A stretch of DNA of 64,000 bases from ZC4RG35 sp040878345 (GTDB lineage: Bacteria > Actinomycetota > Acidimicrobiia > Spongiisociales > ZC4RG35). The translations under genes and the position numbers were made by a program. Where the stretch lies: the NCBI GenBank assembly GCA_040878345.1, contig JBBDML010000018.1:124001-188000 (forward strand). Direction: 5' to 3'. This document shows, piece after piece, positions 1 to 8,523 of this stretch (within the stretch, counting starts at the first letter, position 1; each line of letters starts with the position of its first letter). The notes under the pieces are model-generated. The model was not told where the DNA came from and did not search any database. It saw only the letters and a list, made by a program, of their open reading frames with translations.

Positions 1-484
1 CGCTGATGCCCAAGCCCCTGAATATGGCGAAGGCCGGGAGCAGGGCCATCTGGAGGGGGACCACCAGCATCCCGATCACGACCAGGAACAACGCATCGCG
101 TCCCTTGAACGGCATCACCGCGAGGGCGTATCCGGCCATGGCGGCCAGCACTACCGGGATCAAGGTCGAGGGGATGGCAATAGCTGAGGTTGAGATCACG
201 GCCTCGATCAGGTTCCGGTCGGTGAGGAGGCTCGAGTAGTTGGAAAAGGTGAACTGGGAGGGGTCGACCAGCGCCTGCCACCATCCCGATACCCCGTACA
301 GCTCGGGCTGGCGGAAGCTGGTCACCAGCAGCCCGATGGTGGGCATCATCCAGAGCAGGGCCACCACGATGAGGACGAACTGGACCACGCCTCTCGAGAA
401 GAACTTGACCAGCCGGCGAGTGACGGTGAGCTCCTCGACCATGTCTTCCACCGGGGGGGCGGATCGTGGGGCCAGCATCGTCAT
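1..484 (-). CDS. Carbohydrate ABC transporter permease, MalG-like (3' end outside window)
   Basis: Second inner-membrane permease of a binding-protein-dependent sugar importer. The visible N-terminal 161 residues have a cytoplasmic head, a membrane segment (FVLIVVALLWMMPTIGLLV), an outward stretch (WWQALVDPSQFTFSNY) and two further hydrophobic helices, the usual start of the MalG family. The ATG overlaps the stop of the upstream permease in an ATGA junction, so the two are translationally coupled and presumably made in equal amounts. The EAA loop that contacts the ATPase lies beyond the window edge. Sugar specificity cannot be told from the sequence. Confidence 0.9.
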   Translation of the reverse strand, partial: MTMLAPRSAPPVEDMVEELTVTRRLVKFFSRGVVQFVLIVVALLWMMPTIGLLVTSFRQPELYGVSGWWQALVDPSQFTFSNYSSLLTDRNLIEAVISTSAIAIPSTLIPVVLAAMAGYALAVMPFKGRDALFLVVIGMLVVPLQMALLPAFAIFRGLGIS

Positions 485-1794
485 CGGCGGTCCTCGTCGA
501 GCTTGAAACGGCGGATGTTGAGGAGCATCACCGGGAGGATGAGCACGAAGAGGAACACCGCGATCGCCGAGCCCAAACCCCGGTTGCCGAGACCGGTGAA
601 GGCCGTGCGCCACATCTCGAGTGCGATCACATTGGCCTCGTCCTGGACCGACCCCGGTGCGATGCCGACGATCAAGTCGAACATCTTGAGGGCGTTGATG
701 GTCAGTGCCACGAACACCACCCCGAGGACCGGCGTCAGCAATGGGAGGGTGATCCTCCGGAACACCTGGAACTCGGTTGCGCCGTCGACTCGGGCCGCCT
801 CCTGAAGCTCACGTGGCAGGGCGGCGAGGCCTGATGCGATGACCAGCAGGGCGAACCCACCCCAGATCCAGATTCCGGCGACGATGGCGGCAATGGTGAT
901 CAGGGTCGGGCCAAGCCAGGAGATGCCACCCCAGCTCCCCTGGAACTCGGCAGGTGGGACCACAGCGCTGTAGGTGCCGGGGTCGAGCCCATCGATCGAG
1001 AACGCCCCGTCGTCCCCACTCCCGGCGCTGCCGACGATCGTCCCGGCGGAGTCGACCACCTGGACCGTCACAGCCGGTACCCCGAGCTCACCCTCCTCGA
1101 CGACGCCTCGCTGGTTGTCGCCCGAACGGATGTCCCGCCACACCACCCCGCTGAGGGTGCCGGCGCCTGCGGCCACCGGGTCGGCGGCCTGGATCGTGCT
1201 CTCAGGCAGGTCTTCAGCCCGGATCCGCAACAGGCCCAGCCTGACCACACCGCCATCCGCTCCGATCTCGACCGTGGTGCTCAACCCGCCGTCACCGAGG
1301 ATCACGTCGTCGGTCGACGGGGCTGTCCCCTGCAGGTTGCCAGGCGGGTTGATGATCGCCGCCGGGACGTTGAGCAGGGCGTTGATCGCCCCCCGACTCG
1401 GATCGGTCTCGTACATGATCCGCCAGATGATCCCCGAGGAGAGGATGGCGATGGCCGCCGGCATGAACAGGATGAGACGAAAGGCGGTCCTCCACCTCAC
1501 CCGCTCGGAGAGAACCGCCAGCACCAGGCCGGTGGTGGTCACGAGGACCGGGAAGACGATCACCCAAATGAAGCTGTTGCGGATGGCGATGCGCATCCGC
1601 TCGAAGCGGAACATGTCGACGTAGTTCTGGAACCCGACGAAGTTGCGACCTGCCGAGTCGTAGAAACTGTCGTAGACGGTCCTGATCGCAGGCCACACCA
1701 CCAATGCCAGAAGCACCAGCACGGCAGGTCCGAGAAACAGCAGCGCGACCCCGAACCGGGCCCCTCGTTGTTTGGTGGCTTCGACGCTGGTCAC
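481..1794 (-). CDS. Sugar ABC transporter permease, MalF-like, with Ig/SdrD-like insert
   Basis: First permease of the importer, 437 aa. Membrane segments lie near residues 14-36, 71-96, 101-128, 292-325, 352-378 and 408-426. The EAA loop (residues 331-350, EAARVDGATEFQVFRRITLP) contacts the ATPase. Between the third and fourth segments sits about 160 residues of soluble sequence. Its second half (about 213-281) has the SdrD/Cna-B look: GVVWRD, an acidic GELGVPAV stretch, then DGAFSIDGLDPGTYSAVVP. Ordinary actinobacterial MalF-type permeases are about 300 aa. The GTG at 1794 was chosen because it follows GGGGAG at good spacing and just clears the upstream gene; the open frame to 2109 would overlap the binding-protein gene. 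Confidence 0.88.
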   Translation of the reverse strand: MTSVEATKQRGARFGVALLFLGPAVLVLLALVVWPAIRTVYDSFYDSAGRNFVGFQNYVDMFRFERMRIAIRNSFIWVIVFPVLVTTTGLVLAVLSERVRWRTAFRLILFMPAAIAILSSGIIWRIMYETDPSRGAINALLNVPAAIINPPGNLQGTAPSTDDVILGDGGLSTTVEIGADGGVVRLGLLRIRAEDLPESTIQAADPVAAGAGTLSGVVWRDIRSGDNQRGVVEEGELGVPAVTVQVVDSAGTIVGSAGSGDDGAFSIDGLDPGTYSAVVPPAEFQGSWGGISWLGPTLITIAAIVAGIWIWGGFALLVIASGLAALPRELQEAARVDGATEFQVFRRITLPLLTPVLGVVFVALTINALKMFDLIVGIAPGSVQDEANVIALEMWRTAFTGLGNRGLGSAIAVFLFVLILPVMLLNIRRFKLDEDRR

Positions 1795-1855
1795 TCGCGC
1801 TCCCCGAGGTGTCGGTCGGGGGTGGTCCAGGCCACCCCCAACCGATCGGTTCACA

Positions 1856-3223
1856 TCAGCCGCCGAAAGCGGCTGCCGCTTCCGCCTCGAGCTCGGTGAG
1901 GATGGCGTCGACGTCCCCCGGGTTCTCCAGCCAGTTCTGGAGCTGCCCCCAGATCCCGGCGCCGGCGGTGCCTCCAAGCGCCGCAGGCACCAGGTCGGAG
2001 AGGTCGAAGACGAACACCTCGGCATTGACCAGCCCTTCGGCGACCGCAGCCGACAACTCGTCGGGATAGGCCGAGAGGTCGAGGTTCTGGTTAGGCGAGG
2101 TGAACCCACCCGCCGCCGCCCAGCTCTCCACCGCCTCGGGTGTGGTCAGGTATTCGAGCAGGGCCATGGCGCCGGGGTTGTCGGTCAGTGCCACCGCCAC
2201 GTCACCACCACCGAGCACGGCACCGGGCGACCCGTCGATGCTGGGGAAGGCGAACATGTCGAGGTCGGTGCCGACCACGGCCCCCACTTCCGTGTTGGCG
2301 ATGCCGGCGATGTCACCGGGGCCCTCGATCATCACCGCCTCGTTGCTCCCGAACACTCTCACGATGGCATCGACGAACCCGACCTGGAGGGCGCCAGCTG
2401 TCCCCTGGTTGACGAAGTCCGGGTTCCCGATCAGCTCGCCCATGGTCTCCAACGCCGTCTTCACCGACGGGTCGGTCCATGGGATCTCGTGATTGGTGAG
2501 TTGGGCGTACAACTCGGGCCCTGCGGTGCGGACATAGACGTTCTCGAACCAGTCGGAGAGGGTCCAGCCGTCGGCCCCGGCCACTGAGATCGGGGTGAAC
2601 CCGCCGTCGACCAACTCCTGGGAGACCGACACCCACTCGTCCCAGGTCTCGGGGAGTGTGATCCCCGAGGACTCGACAGCCGCCACGTCGTAGAACACCA
2701 ACGACTTGTTCCCCGCCTTGAAGTAGACGCCATACGTGCTCCCGTCGACGGTGGCCAGATCGGTCCATACCTGGGCGAAGTTGGCGCCGAGACCGTCGAG
2801 CACCGCTTGGCTGACCGGCATCAGGGCGTCGCGGGACACCAGATCCCTGAGGAGGCCCGGTTGGGGAAGCACCGCCACATCGGGCGGGTCATCGTTCTCC
2901 ACGCGGGTCCCGAGAATTGTGGGCAGGTCGTCCCCGAGACCGGTGTAGTTGACCTCGATGCCGGTTGCCGCGGTGAAACCTTCCAGCACCGCGATGAAGG
3001 CTTGGCCTTCGGGGTGATCGGCCCCGCGGACCCACACCACCTCCACCGCCTCCCCTGTGGGGGCAGTGGTCCCGGGGGCGTCAGTCCCCGGAGGCTCCGT
3101 CGTCTGTGGTTGGGTGGTCCCCACCGGTGTGGTGGTGTCGCCGGACCCGCTGGGAGAGCAGGCCGCGGCGACGAGGGCTAACAGCGATATCAGCGTCAGC
3201 CAACGCCAACGTCTCATTCTCAT
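1856..3223 (-). CDS. Extracellular solute-binding lipoprotein of a sugar ABC importer
   Basis: 455-aa family 1 solute-binding protein. The basic N-terminus (MRMRRWRW) precedes a hydrophobic core and the lipobox LVAAAC with Cys22 as the predicted lipidation site, followed by a Thr/Pro-rich linker to about residue 50. The body has typical features of this family: VVWVRGADHPEGQAFIAVLEGF near the start, a TWDEW segment and a C-terminal FTSPNQNLDLSAYP region. Start at ATG 3223 is supported by GGAAGG ten bases upstream; longer frames lack this. It is first in a minus-strand operon with the two permeases. No ATPase gene is visible; it may lie beyond the left edge or be shared. Confidence 0.9.
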   Translation of the reverse strand: MRMRRWRWLTLISLLALVAAACSPSGSGDTTTPVGTTQPQTTEPPGTDAPGTTAPTGEAVEVVWVRGADHPEGQAFIAVLEGFTAATGIEVNYTGLGDDLPTILGTRVENDDPPDVAVLPQPGLLRDLVSRDALMPVSQAVLDGLGANFAQVWTDLATVDGSTYGVYFKAGNKSLVFYDVAAVESSGITLPETWDEWVSVSQELVDGGFTPISVAGADGWTLSDWFENVYVRTAGPELYAQLTNHEIPWTDPSVKTALETMGELIGNPDFVNQGTAGALQVGFVDAIVRVFGSNEAVMIEGPGDIAGIANTEVGAVVGTDLDMFAFPSIDGSPGAVLGGGDVAVALTDNPGAMALLEYLTTPEAVESWAAAGGFTSPNQNLDLSAYPDELSAAVAEGLVNAEVFVFDLSDLVPAALGGTAGAGIWGQLQNWLENPGDVDAILTELEAEAAAAFGG

Positions 3224-3318
3224 GGCATTGATTCCTTCCGTTGCGCATGGAGGCTTCGGAAAGCCCCGTGGCCAACCTACACAAGTAGCGGCCATGGTGT
3301 CGGGGCTACGGTTCCGGG

Positions 3319-4845
3319 GTGGCCCTGACCGCTCCGACCCTCCGCATGGCCGGCCGCGCCATCCCGGTCGACCTCCCCAGCGTCCGCGATCCCAGACTCC
3401 ATGTGGCGGGGGTGATCATCGCCATCCACGTCCTGGGTCAACTGGGACTTGGCTTCGCCGTCTCCATTCCCCAGATCCTGGCCGCCATCCTCACCGCGGC
3501 CCTGATCGAGGTGATGATCACGCTCCGACAATCCGGAAGGCTGGTCTGGCCGGCGAGCGCCATGCTCACCGGGAGCGGCGTCGCCTTGATCTTCCGGGTG
3601 CTGGGCACCGAGCCCGGCGATCACTGGTCATTCGATGGCTGGCACCTGTTCGCCGTGGTCGCCGGGGGCTCCCTGGTCACCAAGTACCTGATCCGGCATC
3701 GGGGCTCACCGGTGTTCAATCCCTCCAACGTGGGCTTGGTGGCGGGATTCCTCATCCTTGGCAGCGACCGGGTCGAGCCCCTCGACTTCTGGTGGGGCCC
3801 GACGAGCCCTGCGCTGGTCCTCGCCCATCTGGTGATCATCGCCGGCGGGATCGCCATCACCCGCCGATTGGATCTCCTGGCCATGGCCGGCGCCTTCTGG
3901 CTGGCGCTGGTCGCCGGGTTGGGGGCTCTGGCCGCAACAGGCCAATGCATGACGGCGCGCTGGTCTTTCGAACCGGTCTGCGGCTCCCGTTTCTTCTGGG
4001 TGATCGCCACATCCCCCGAGGTCCTGGTGTTCCTGTTCTTCATGATCACCGATCCCAGGACCATCCCCGGGAGGCGATGGTCGCGGGTCTGGTTCGCGGT
4101 CGGTATCGCGGTGGCGTCGACCCTGCTCATCACACCTCAGACCACTGAGTTCGGAGCCAAGGTGGGGCTGTTGGGGGGTCTGGTCCTGATGACCGGTCTT
4201 CGCCCGCTCGTCACCTCCCTGTCCAAGCCCCGAGATCCGGCCGCAGCCAGCGACCGGGTGGGCGCCGCCCTCTCGCCGGTCCTGGCGGCCGCGATGGCTA
4301 TCGCGGTGTTTTTCGCCGGGTCGCCGGTTGGGGCCCCGGCGGCGCCCGTCACCACCGCCGTCCCCACAACGGTGGATGTCGAGGTCGACCTCAGCACCCT
4401 CCCCCAACCAAGCATTGACCCGGCGGTGGGCAGGATCGACCCCGATCTCGATCAAGCGGCCGCGTTGGATTTGGCGGGACGGCTGGCCCATGACCTAGCC
4501 GTCGAGGCCATGGCCTTCAGGGTCCGGGAGGCCGAGATGCTGACCGCCGCCGACTTCGGCCCACGGCTCAACGAGATGCAGCAGCGGCTCAGGATCGGTG
4601 TCGAATCGGAATCGATCCCGGTCTCGACCTACACCTTCGACAGCCTCCATCTGGTGGTCGCCCTCCCCCAGGGGCCACAGGGTGGAGCGGTCCGCGGGTT
4701 CGAGGGAGAGGGAACCGTCGAGACCATCACATACGACCTGGATGGCAATGAGACCGGGAGACGATCAGCCCCCTTCGCCCTCACGTTCTCCATGGAGAAC
4801 CGGGGCGATCTCTGGCACATCCTCCACGTGGTCCCCACCCCGTAA
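3319..4845 (+). CDS. RnfD/NqrB- or UnbU-like membrane protein with soluble C-terminal domain
   Basis: 508 aa from GTG 3319 (ATG 3346 is an alternative). About the first 320 residues are polytopic membrane sequence with the signature KYLIRHRGSPVFNPSNVGLV, then DFWWGP and a TDPRTIPG segment. This pattern is typical of the RnfD/NqrB superfamily and its enediyne-cluster relatives (UnbU), in which the Asn-Pro-Ser/Thr region can anchor flavin. After a Pro/Thr linker (about 335-375) comes a 130-residue extracytoplasmic domain beginning DPDLDQAAALDLAGRLAHDL, which I do not recognise. No other Rnf/Nqr subunit is nearby, so a complete ion-pumping complex is not supported. The 3' end overlaps the convergent gene by 81 bases. 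Confidence 0.7.
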   Translation: MALTAPTLRMAGRAIPVDLPSVRDPRLHVAGVIIAIHVLGQLGLGFAVSIPQILAAILTAALIEVMITLRQSGRLVWPASAMLTGSGVALIFRVLGTEPGDHWSFDGWHLFAVVAGGSLVTKYLIRHRGSPVFNPSNVGLVAGFLILGSDRVEPLDFWWGPTSPALVLAHLVIIAGGIAITRRLDLLAMAGAFWLALVAGLGALAATGQCMTARWSFEPVCGSRFFWVIATSPEVLVFLFFMITDPRTIPGRRWSRVWFAVGIAVASTLLITPQTTEFGAKVGLLGGLVLMTGLRPLVTSLSKPRDPAAASDRVGAALSPVLAAAMAIAVFFAGSPVGAPAAPVTTAVPTTVDVEVDLSTLPQPSIDPAVGRIDPDLDQAAALDLAGRLAHDLAVEAMAFRVREAEMLTAADFGPRLNEMQQRLRIGVESESIPVSTYTFDSLHLVVALPQGPQGGAVRGFEGEGTVETITYDLDGNETGRRSAPFALTFSMENRGDLWHILHVVPTP

Positions 4846-6060
4846 GGGAAACCCAGGAAACCCCGCCGCGGCCCACGAGTCGTAGGCCTCCTCGTTGGGC
4901 ACGTCCGACCCGCGGCTCTTGGCCATCTCCAGCCTGTGATGGAGGAGGTCGGAGTACCCCTGCGCCGGGTCGGCACCTCCCCACTCTGTGGAGATCCGCC
5001 TCACCATCGGCTCGAAGGAGTCGACCAGCCACCTGACTGCCCCCACCCGCTTTTCGGTCTCGGTGGTGGCCTCGAGCCGTGCCAGGAAGTAATGGAGGTC
5101 TCCAAGGATGATTCGGGCCTGGTTCTCCGAAGCCCTCAGCCCGGTCAGCTCCCGGAGACGCCCCGAGTTGAAGGTGCGGCCGCCCACACTGGCCTTGAGC
5201 CGCACCAGGTTCCCCCCCTCTACCGGCTCGATCACCACGTCGTCCACCGAGAATCCCAGGTCGTTGAGTCGGCCCAGCCGTTCCCTGATGCGGAATCCCT
5301 CGTCCGCGGTGATCACCAGCTCTTGGTTGAGCTCGGCCCATAGGCCTTGATATCGGAGGATCACGTCGTCGCCCAGCTCGAAGTCGGCCTGACTCAGATC
5401 GGTCCCGTTGGCCGCCGCCAGGTCGGCCATCTCACCGGCGAGGTTCTCCCGCATGATCTCGAGATCGTGTTGGCGCTGTCCGTCGCTCAACGACTGGTAC
5501 ACCGCCGAAGTCTCGGCATCGATCATCACCGCCTCGAGGGCACCGGCATCGAAGCGGTAGAGCAGGTTCGACAACGAGCAATCCCCCCAGAAGCACCCGG
5601 CGAGATGGAGCTCGACCAGGAGCCCGGCGATGGCGTCGAGCATCTGGCCACGCCGGGGGCCGAACCCGTCGCCGCTGACCAGGTTGCGGTACGGGAACGC
5701 GTGAGGAACGAACCCGGTGATCACCGCCGAGGCCTGCTCGCTCTGTGGATGGGCCCAGGGGCGGATCACCAGCGCCGCCGGGCGCGCCGACCTGGTGGTC
5801 CGCTCCTGGAGAGAGTCGAGCACCTGGTACTCACGCTCGCCGAGGCGCCGTGGCAGCTCCTTGATGGCGTAGACGCCTTCGCCATAGGCGACGAATCGAA
5901 CCGGGTGCCGGTGGATCCCGGTGGGCATGTCGACCAGCCGGTGGTGCTGCCAATCATCGATCGGGTGCTCCCATGGCAGGTCGAGGAAGTCGGGCGCCCC
6001 CGGTTCGAGGACCAGGATGGGGACTGCCCCACCCCGTGGGGCCGGTTGATCGGAGCTCAT
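4765..6060 (-). CDS. DUF4032 family protein with a kinase-like N-terminal half
   Basis: 431 aa. Residues about 50-190 resemble a lipopolysaccharide-kinase or protein-kinase-like fold: AIKELPRR, then GDCSLSNLLYRFDAGALEAVMIDAET, where GDCSLSNLL stands for the catalytic loop (D..N) and MIDAET for the metal-binding Asp. The C-terminal third (WLVDSFEPMVRRI, AQGYSDLLHHRLEMAKSRG, EEAYDSW) is the DUF4032 signature known from actinobacteria. Substrate unknown. ATG 6060 is the natural family start (MSSDQPAPRGG), with no clear Shine-Dalgarno sequence. The gene is followed by a convergent overlap and preceded closely by the sensor kinase gene, which ends at 6072. Confidence 0.72.
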   Translation of the reverse strand: MSSDQPAPRGGAVPILVLEPGAPDFLDLPWEHPIDDWQHHRLVDMPTGIHRHPVRFVAYGEGVYAIKELPRRLGEREYQVLDSLQERTTRSARPAALVIRPWAHPQSEQASAVITGFVPHAFPYRNLVSGDGFGPRRGQMLDAIAGLLVELHLAGCFWGDCSLSNLLYRFDAGALEAVMIDAETSAVYQSLSDGQRQHDLEIMRENLAGEMADLAAANGTDLSQADFELGDDVILRYQGLWAELNQELVITADEGFRIRERLGRLNDLGFSVDDVVIEPVEGGNLVRLKASVGGRTFNSGRLRELTGLRASENQARIILGDLHYFLARLEATTETEKRVGAVRWLVDSFEPMVRRISTEWGGADPAQGYSDLLHHRLEMAKSRGSDVPNEEAYDSWAAAGFPGFPLRGGDHVEDVPEIAPVLHGEREGEGG

Positions 6061-6071
6061 CCAGGTCAAGG

Positions 6072-7226
6072 CTACGTGCGGCCGGGTGGCGTCAGGGGCG
6101 ACTCGAGCGGGGGGACACCCGGCTCGAGACCGGCCGGCAACCAGATGACCATCGTGGTTCCCCCGTCGGCGGGCCTGAACGCGGCCAGGGACCCGCCGTG
6201 GCCTTCGGCGACGGCCGACACTATGGAGAGGCCCAGACCGACGGCCGTGGTGATCTCCTCCTCCAACCCCGGGCCCTGGTCGCCCACCGCAATCCACCCC
6301 CACTCTCCGACAGCCCCGCATCCCAGGGTGATCGTGGATCCCGATGGCGCAGCCTTGTACGCGTTCTCGACCAGGTTGGAGAGGGCCCGGTCGAGTGACA
6401 CCTCGACGCCCTGGACCATGATCGGCGAGGTGGCTGCATCGATCCTCACCTGTTTGGCGGCGGCGATCGGTTGATACTCCTCGGCCTTGTGCCGCACCAG
6501 GCCCTCCAGGTCGACCTGGACCGCCCGGGCCCTCCCGGTCTGGAGCCGGGCCGCCGAGAGCAGATCGTCGATCATTTTCGACATCTTCTCGGCGTTACGT
6601 TTGATTATCCCCCCGGCGCGTTGCCACTCTTCGACGGTGGCCGTTTGGTCATCGGAGACCAACTCCACATTGGAGCGGATGACGGTGAGCGGAGTCCTCA
6701 GGTCGTGGCTGGTGTCCGCCAGGAACTGGCGTTGGCTGGCGAATGCCCGGTCGAGGCGATCCAGCATTGCGTCGAAGGTGTCGGCGAGTCGCTTCATCTC
6801 GTCGTCGGGCCCGGTCAGGGCAATACGCCGGCTCAGATCGGAGGCCTGGATGTCCCTGGCAACCCTGGTGATCTCCTCGACCGGCCTGAGAACCCGGCCC
6901 GACATCACCCAGCCCACCACCAGGCTGAGCAGGAACAGGGCCACCAGGGCTATCACCGTGAACTTGGCCACCTCGTTGAGGACGATCTCGTTGAAGATCG
7001 ACTCGATCGCCCGGACCTCCACCTCGGCGAGCCGGGGAAGGAAAACCACCTCGCCGCTCTCCAGGACCACCTCCTGTTGGGTGAGGAGGCGGGTTGTCAT
7101 GGTCTGTTCCCTGAGCTGGCTCTGGATCGCCAGAAAGACCAGCCCGAGCAAGGCTCCGCCCAGCCCGAACACCACCGCCGAGTACTGGACCGACAGCCGG
7201 AACCGGATCGAGCGCCAGTTGGGCAT
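6072..7226 (-). CDS. HAMP sensor histidine kinase with shortened ATP lid
   Basis: 384 aa. TM1 at about 12-34, a short sensor loop of about 50 residues, TM2 at about 88-107 and a HAMP linker (RPVEEITRVARDIQASDLSRRI). The HisKA helix has phospho-accepting His174 in DTSHDLRTPL. The catalytic domain has the N box NLVENAYKAAPSG (Asn288) and G1 box DQGPG (316-320). The G2 box GLGLS follows after only ten residues, so the F box and most of the ATP lid, usually 25-30 residues, are missing. The ATG abuts the stop of the response regulator gene (TAGATG), giving a classic coupled pair. Ligand unknown. Confidence 0.93.
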   Translation of the reverse strand: MPNWRSIRFRLSVQYSAVVFGLGGALLGLVFLAIQSQLREQTMTTRLLTQQEVVLESGEVVFLPRLAEVEVRAIESIFNEIVLNEVAKFTVIALVALFLLSLVVGWVMSGRVLRPVEEITRVARDIQASDLSRRIALTGPDDEMKRLADTFDAMLDRLDRAFASQRQFLADTSHDLRTPLTVIRSNVELVSDDQTATVEEWQRAGGIIKRNAEKMSKMIDDLLSAARLQTGRARAVQVDLEGLVRHKAEEYQPIAAAKQVRIDAATSPIMVQGVEVSLDRALSNLVENAYKAAPSGSTITLGCGAVGEWGWIAVGDQGPGLEEEITTAVGLGLSIVSAVAEGHGGSLAAFRPADGGTTMVIWLPAGLEPGVPPLESPLTPPGRT

Positions 7227-7901
7227 CTAATCCTCCAGGCGATAGCCGCGGCCGGGGACGGTGACGATGACGGGTGGTTGGCCCAGCTTCTTTCGGAGAT
7301 TGCTCACTGTCACCCGGACCACGTTGGTCATCGGGTCGGTCATCTCGTCCCAGACGTGCTCCAGCAGGTGCTCCTGGCTCAACACCTTGCCGGCGTTGGC
7401 CATGAAGTAATGGAGCAAGGCGAACTCCTTGGCGGTGAGGTCGATGCGAGCACCGTCCTTCGTCACGGTGAACCGGGCGTGGTCCAGGGTCAGGCCCCCC
7501 ACCACCAGCACCGGGTCGGCGTCCGCCTCCCGCCGGAGCAGCGCCCGCACCCGGGCCGACAGCTCGGCCAAGGCGAACGGCTTGACCAGATAGTCGTCGG
7601 CGCCCGAGTCGAGGCCGGCCACGCGATCTTCGACGTCGTCACGAGCCGTCAGCATGAGAATCCGAGGCCGGGTTCCCTCCAGCGTGGGCTGGGCCCCCGA
7701 CACCAGATCCTGACACAGCTTTAGACCCGATCCATCGGGGAGGTTCCAGTCGAGCACACCGAGGTCATATCCCGTCGATCTGAATTTAAGGTCAGCCTCG
7801 GCCACGGTAAGGGCGATGTCGACGGCGTGGCCATCCCGGCGGAGGCCCCGAGCGATGACATCGGCCAGATCGGGCTCGTCTTCGACTACCAGAAGGCGCA
7901 C
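7227..7901 (-). CDS. OmpR/PhoB-family response regulator
   Basis: 224 aa. The receiver domain has the acidic pair Glu7-Asp8, phospho-acceptor Asp51 (GVLDWNLPDGSG), the switch Thr in MLTAR and the conserved Lys in YLVKPFA. A winged-helix DNA-binding domain fills the C-terminal half (DLTAKEFALLHYFMAN, VRVTVSNLRKKLG, VPGRGYRLED). It starts with GTG at 7901, with no good Shine-Dalgarno sequence. On the coding strand TAACTT lies eight bases before the start, which fits a leaderless transcript. It is the first gene of the two-component operon; targets are not evident. Confidence 0.95.
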   Translation of the reverse strand: MRLLVVEDEPDLADVIARGLRRDGHAVDIALTVAEADLKFRSTGYDLGVLDWNLPDGSGLKLCQDLVSGAQPTLEGTRPRILMLTARDDVEDRVAGLDSGADDYLVKPFALAELSARVRALLRREADADPVLVVGGLTLDHARFTVTKDGARIDLTAKEFALLHYFMANAGKVLSQEHLLEHVWDEMTDPMTNVVRVTVSNLRKKLGQPPVIVTVPGRGYRLED

Positions 7902-8031
7902 GGTCAGAGAAGTTAAGTGCCGCCGGCTAACGAGCGGGTAAACCCCGCCGGTGGGACCCGCGGAGAATTGCCGAGATTCCGCTCAAACTGAGGGCAACCT
8001 TTTGCCGATAGTGAGGGTCGGAGTTATCGAC

Positions 8032-8208
8032 ATGGTTGTCTCTTTCATCACCCAGGACACCGACGGGTTCCACACCTATACCGGGCACGTGGTCAGTCGC
8101 GGCCCGACCACCATCGTCGTCCTCCTCACCGAGCCGTTCAGTCGAGCCGGCCGATCAGTGCAATTCCCGATCTCGGCGGTGGTCCAGGAGAAGGTCATCT
8201 CGGCCTGA
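8032..8208 (+). CDS. Small hypothetical protein, 58 aa
   Basis: I do not recognise this protein. From ATG 8032, preceded by GGAG at eight bases, it reads MVVSFITQDTDGFHTY and ends QFPISAVVQEKVISA. The alternation of hydrophobic and polar residues suggests a small beta-rich fold with no membrane segment. An in-frame start at 7951 adds 27 residues of unconvincing composition. It lies between the divergent two-component operon and a small membrane protein. Confidence 0.55.
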   Translation: MVVSFITQDTDGFHTYTGHVVSRGPTTIVVLLTEPFSRAGRSVQFPISAVVQEKVISA

Positions 8209-8256
8209 TTCGAGGGATTCACGTGCGGGACGCCACAAGACGGATAGCCTGACCGC

Positions 8257-8523
8257 ATGTTTCTGGACGCATCGACCCTGCAGGCGCTGGCCATCGTCGG
8301 CGCAGTGGGGGCCATAGCCGGCCTCATAGGCGGATTCGCCGCCTCGGCTGACAATCTCATCGGCACCATCCTCATGGGCGTCATCGGAGGCGTTTCACTC
8401 GCCGCCATCCTTCGAATAGCCAACGCTCCATCGATCTACGCGACCGGGGACGATTACTCCCTGGTTTGGGGGGCGCTCGGTGGGCTGGTCCTCGGTTACG
8501 TGGTCGGTCGCAGCAACGTCTAG
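8257..8523 (+). CDS. Small integral membrane protein, 88 aa
   Basis: Hypothetical. Three hydrophobic, Gly/Ala-rich segments are visible: about 9-29 (ALAIVGAVGAIAGLIGGFAA), 33-53 (NLIGTILMGVIGGVSLAAIL) and 67-85 (LVWGALGGLVLGYVVG). The Gly-zipper-like pattern resembles small glycine-zipper membrane proteins. Its 3' end overlaps the following lipoprotein gene by 44 bases if that gene begins at GTG 8480, which suggests coupled translation. Confidence 0.65.
   Translation: MFLDASTLQALAIVGAVGAIAGLIGGFAASADNLIGTILMGVIGGVSLAAILRIANAPSIYATGDDYSLVWGALGGLVLGYVVGRSNV

Noticed and set aside
1794..2109. Upstream extension of the MalF-like permease to 2109
   Set aside because: It would overlap the binding-protein gene by 250 bases and adds Arg/Pro/Ser-rich sequence; GTG 1794 has a ribosome site.
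5347..7724. Long open frames on the plus strand (5347-6474, 6471-7724) opposite the DUF4032 and sensor kinase genes
   Set aside because: Composition is Arg/Pro/His/Gly-rich without domains, and the minus strand encodes clear families; these are GC-driven antisense frames.
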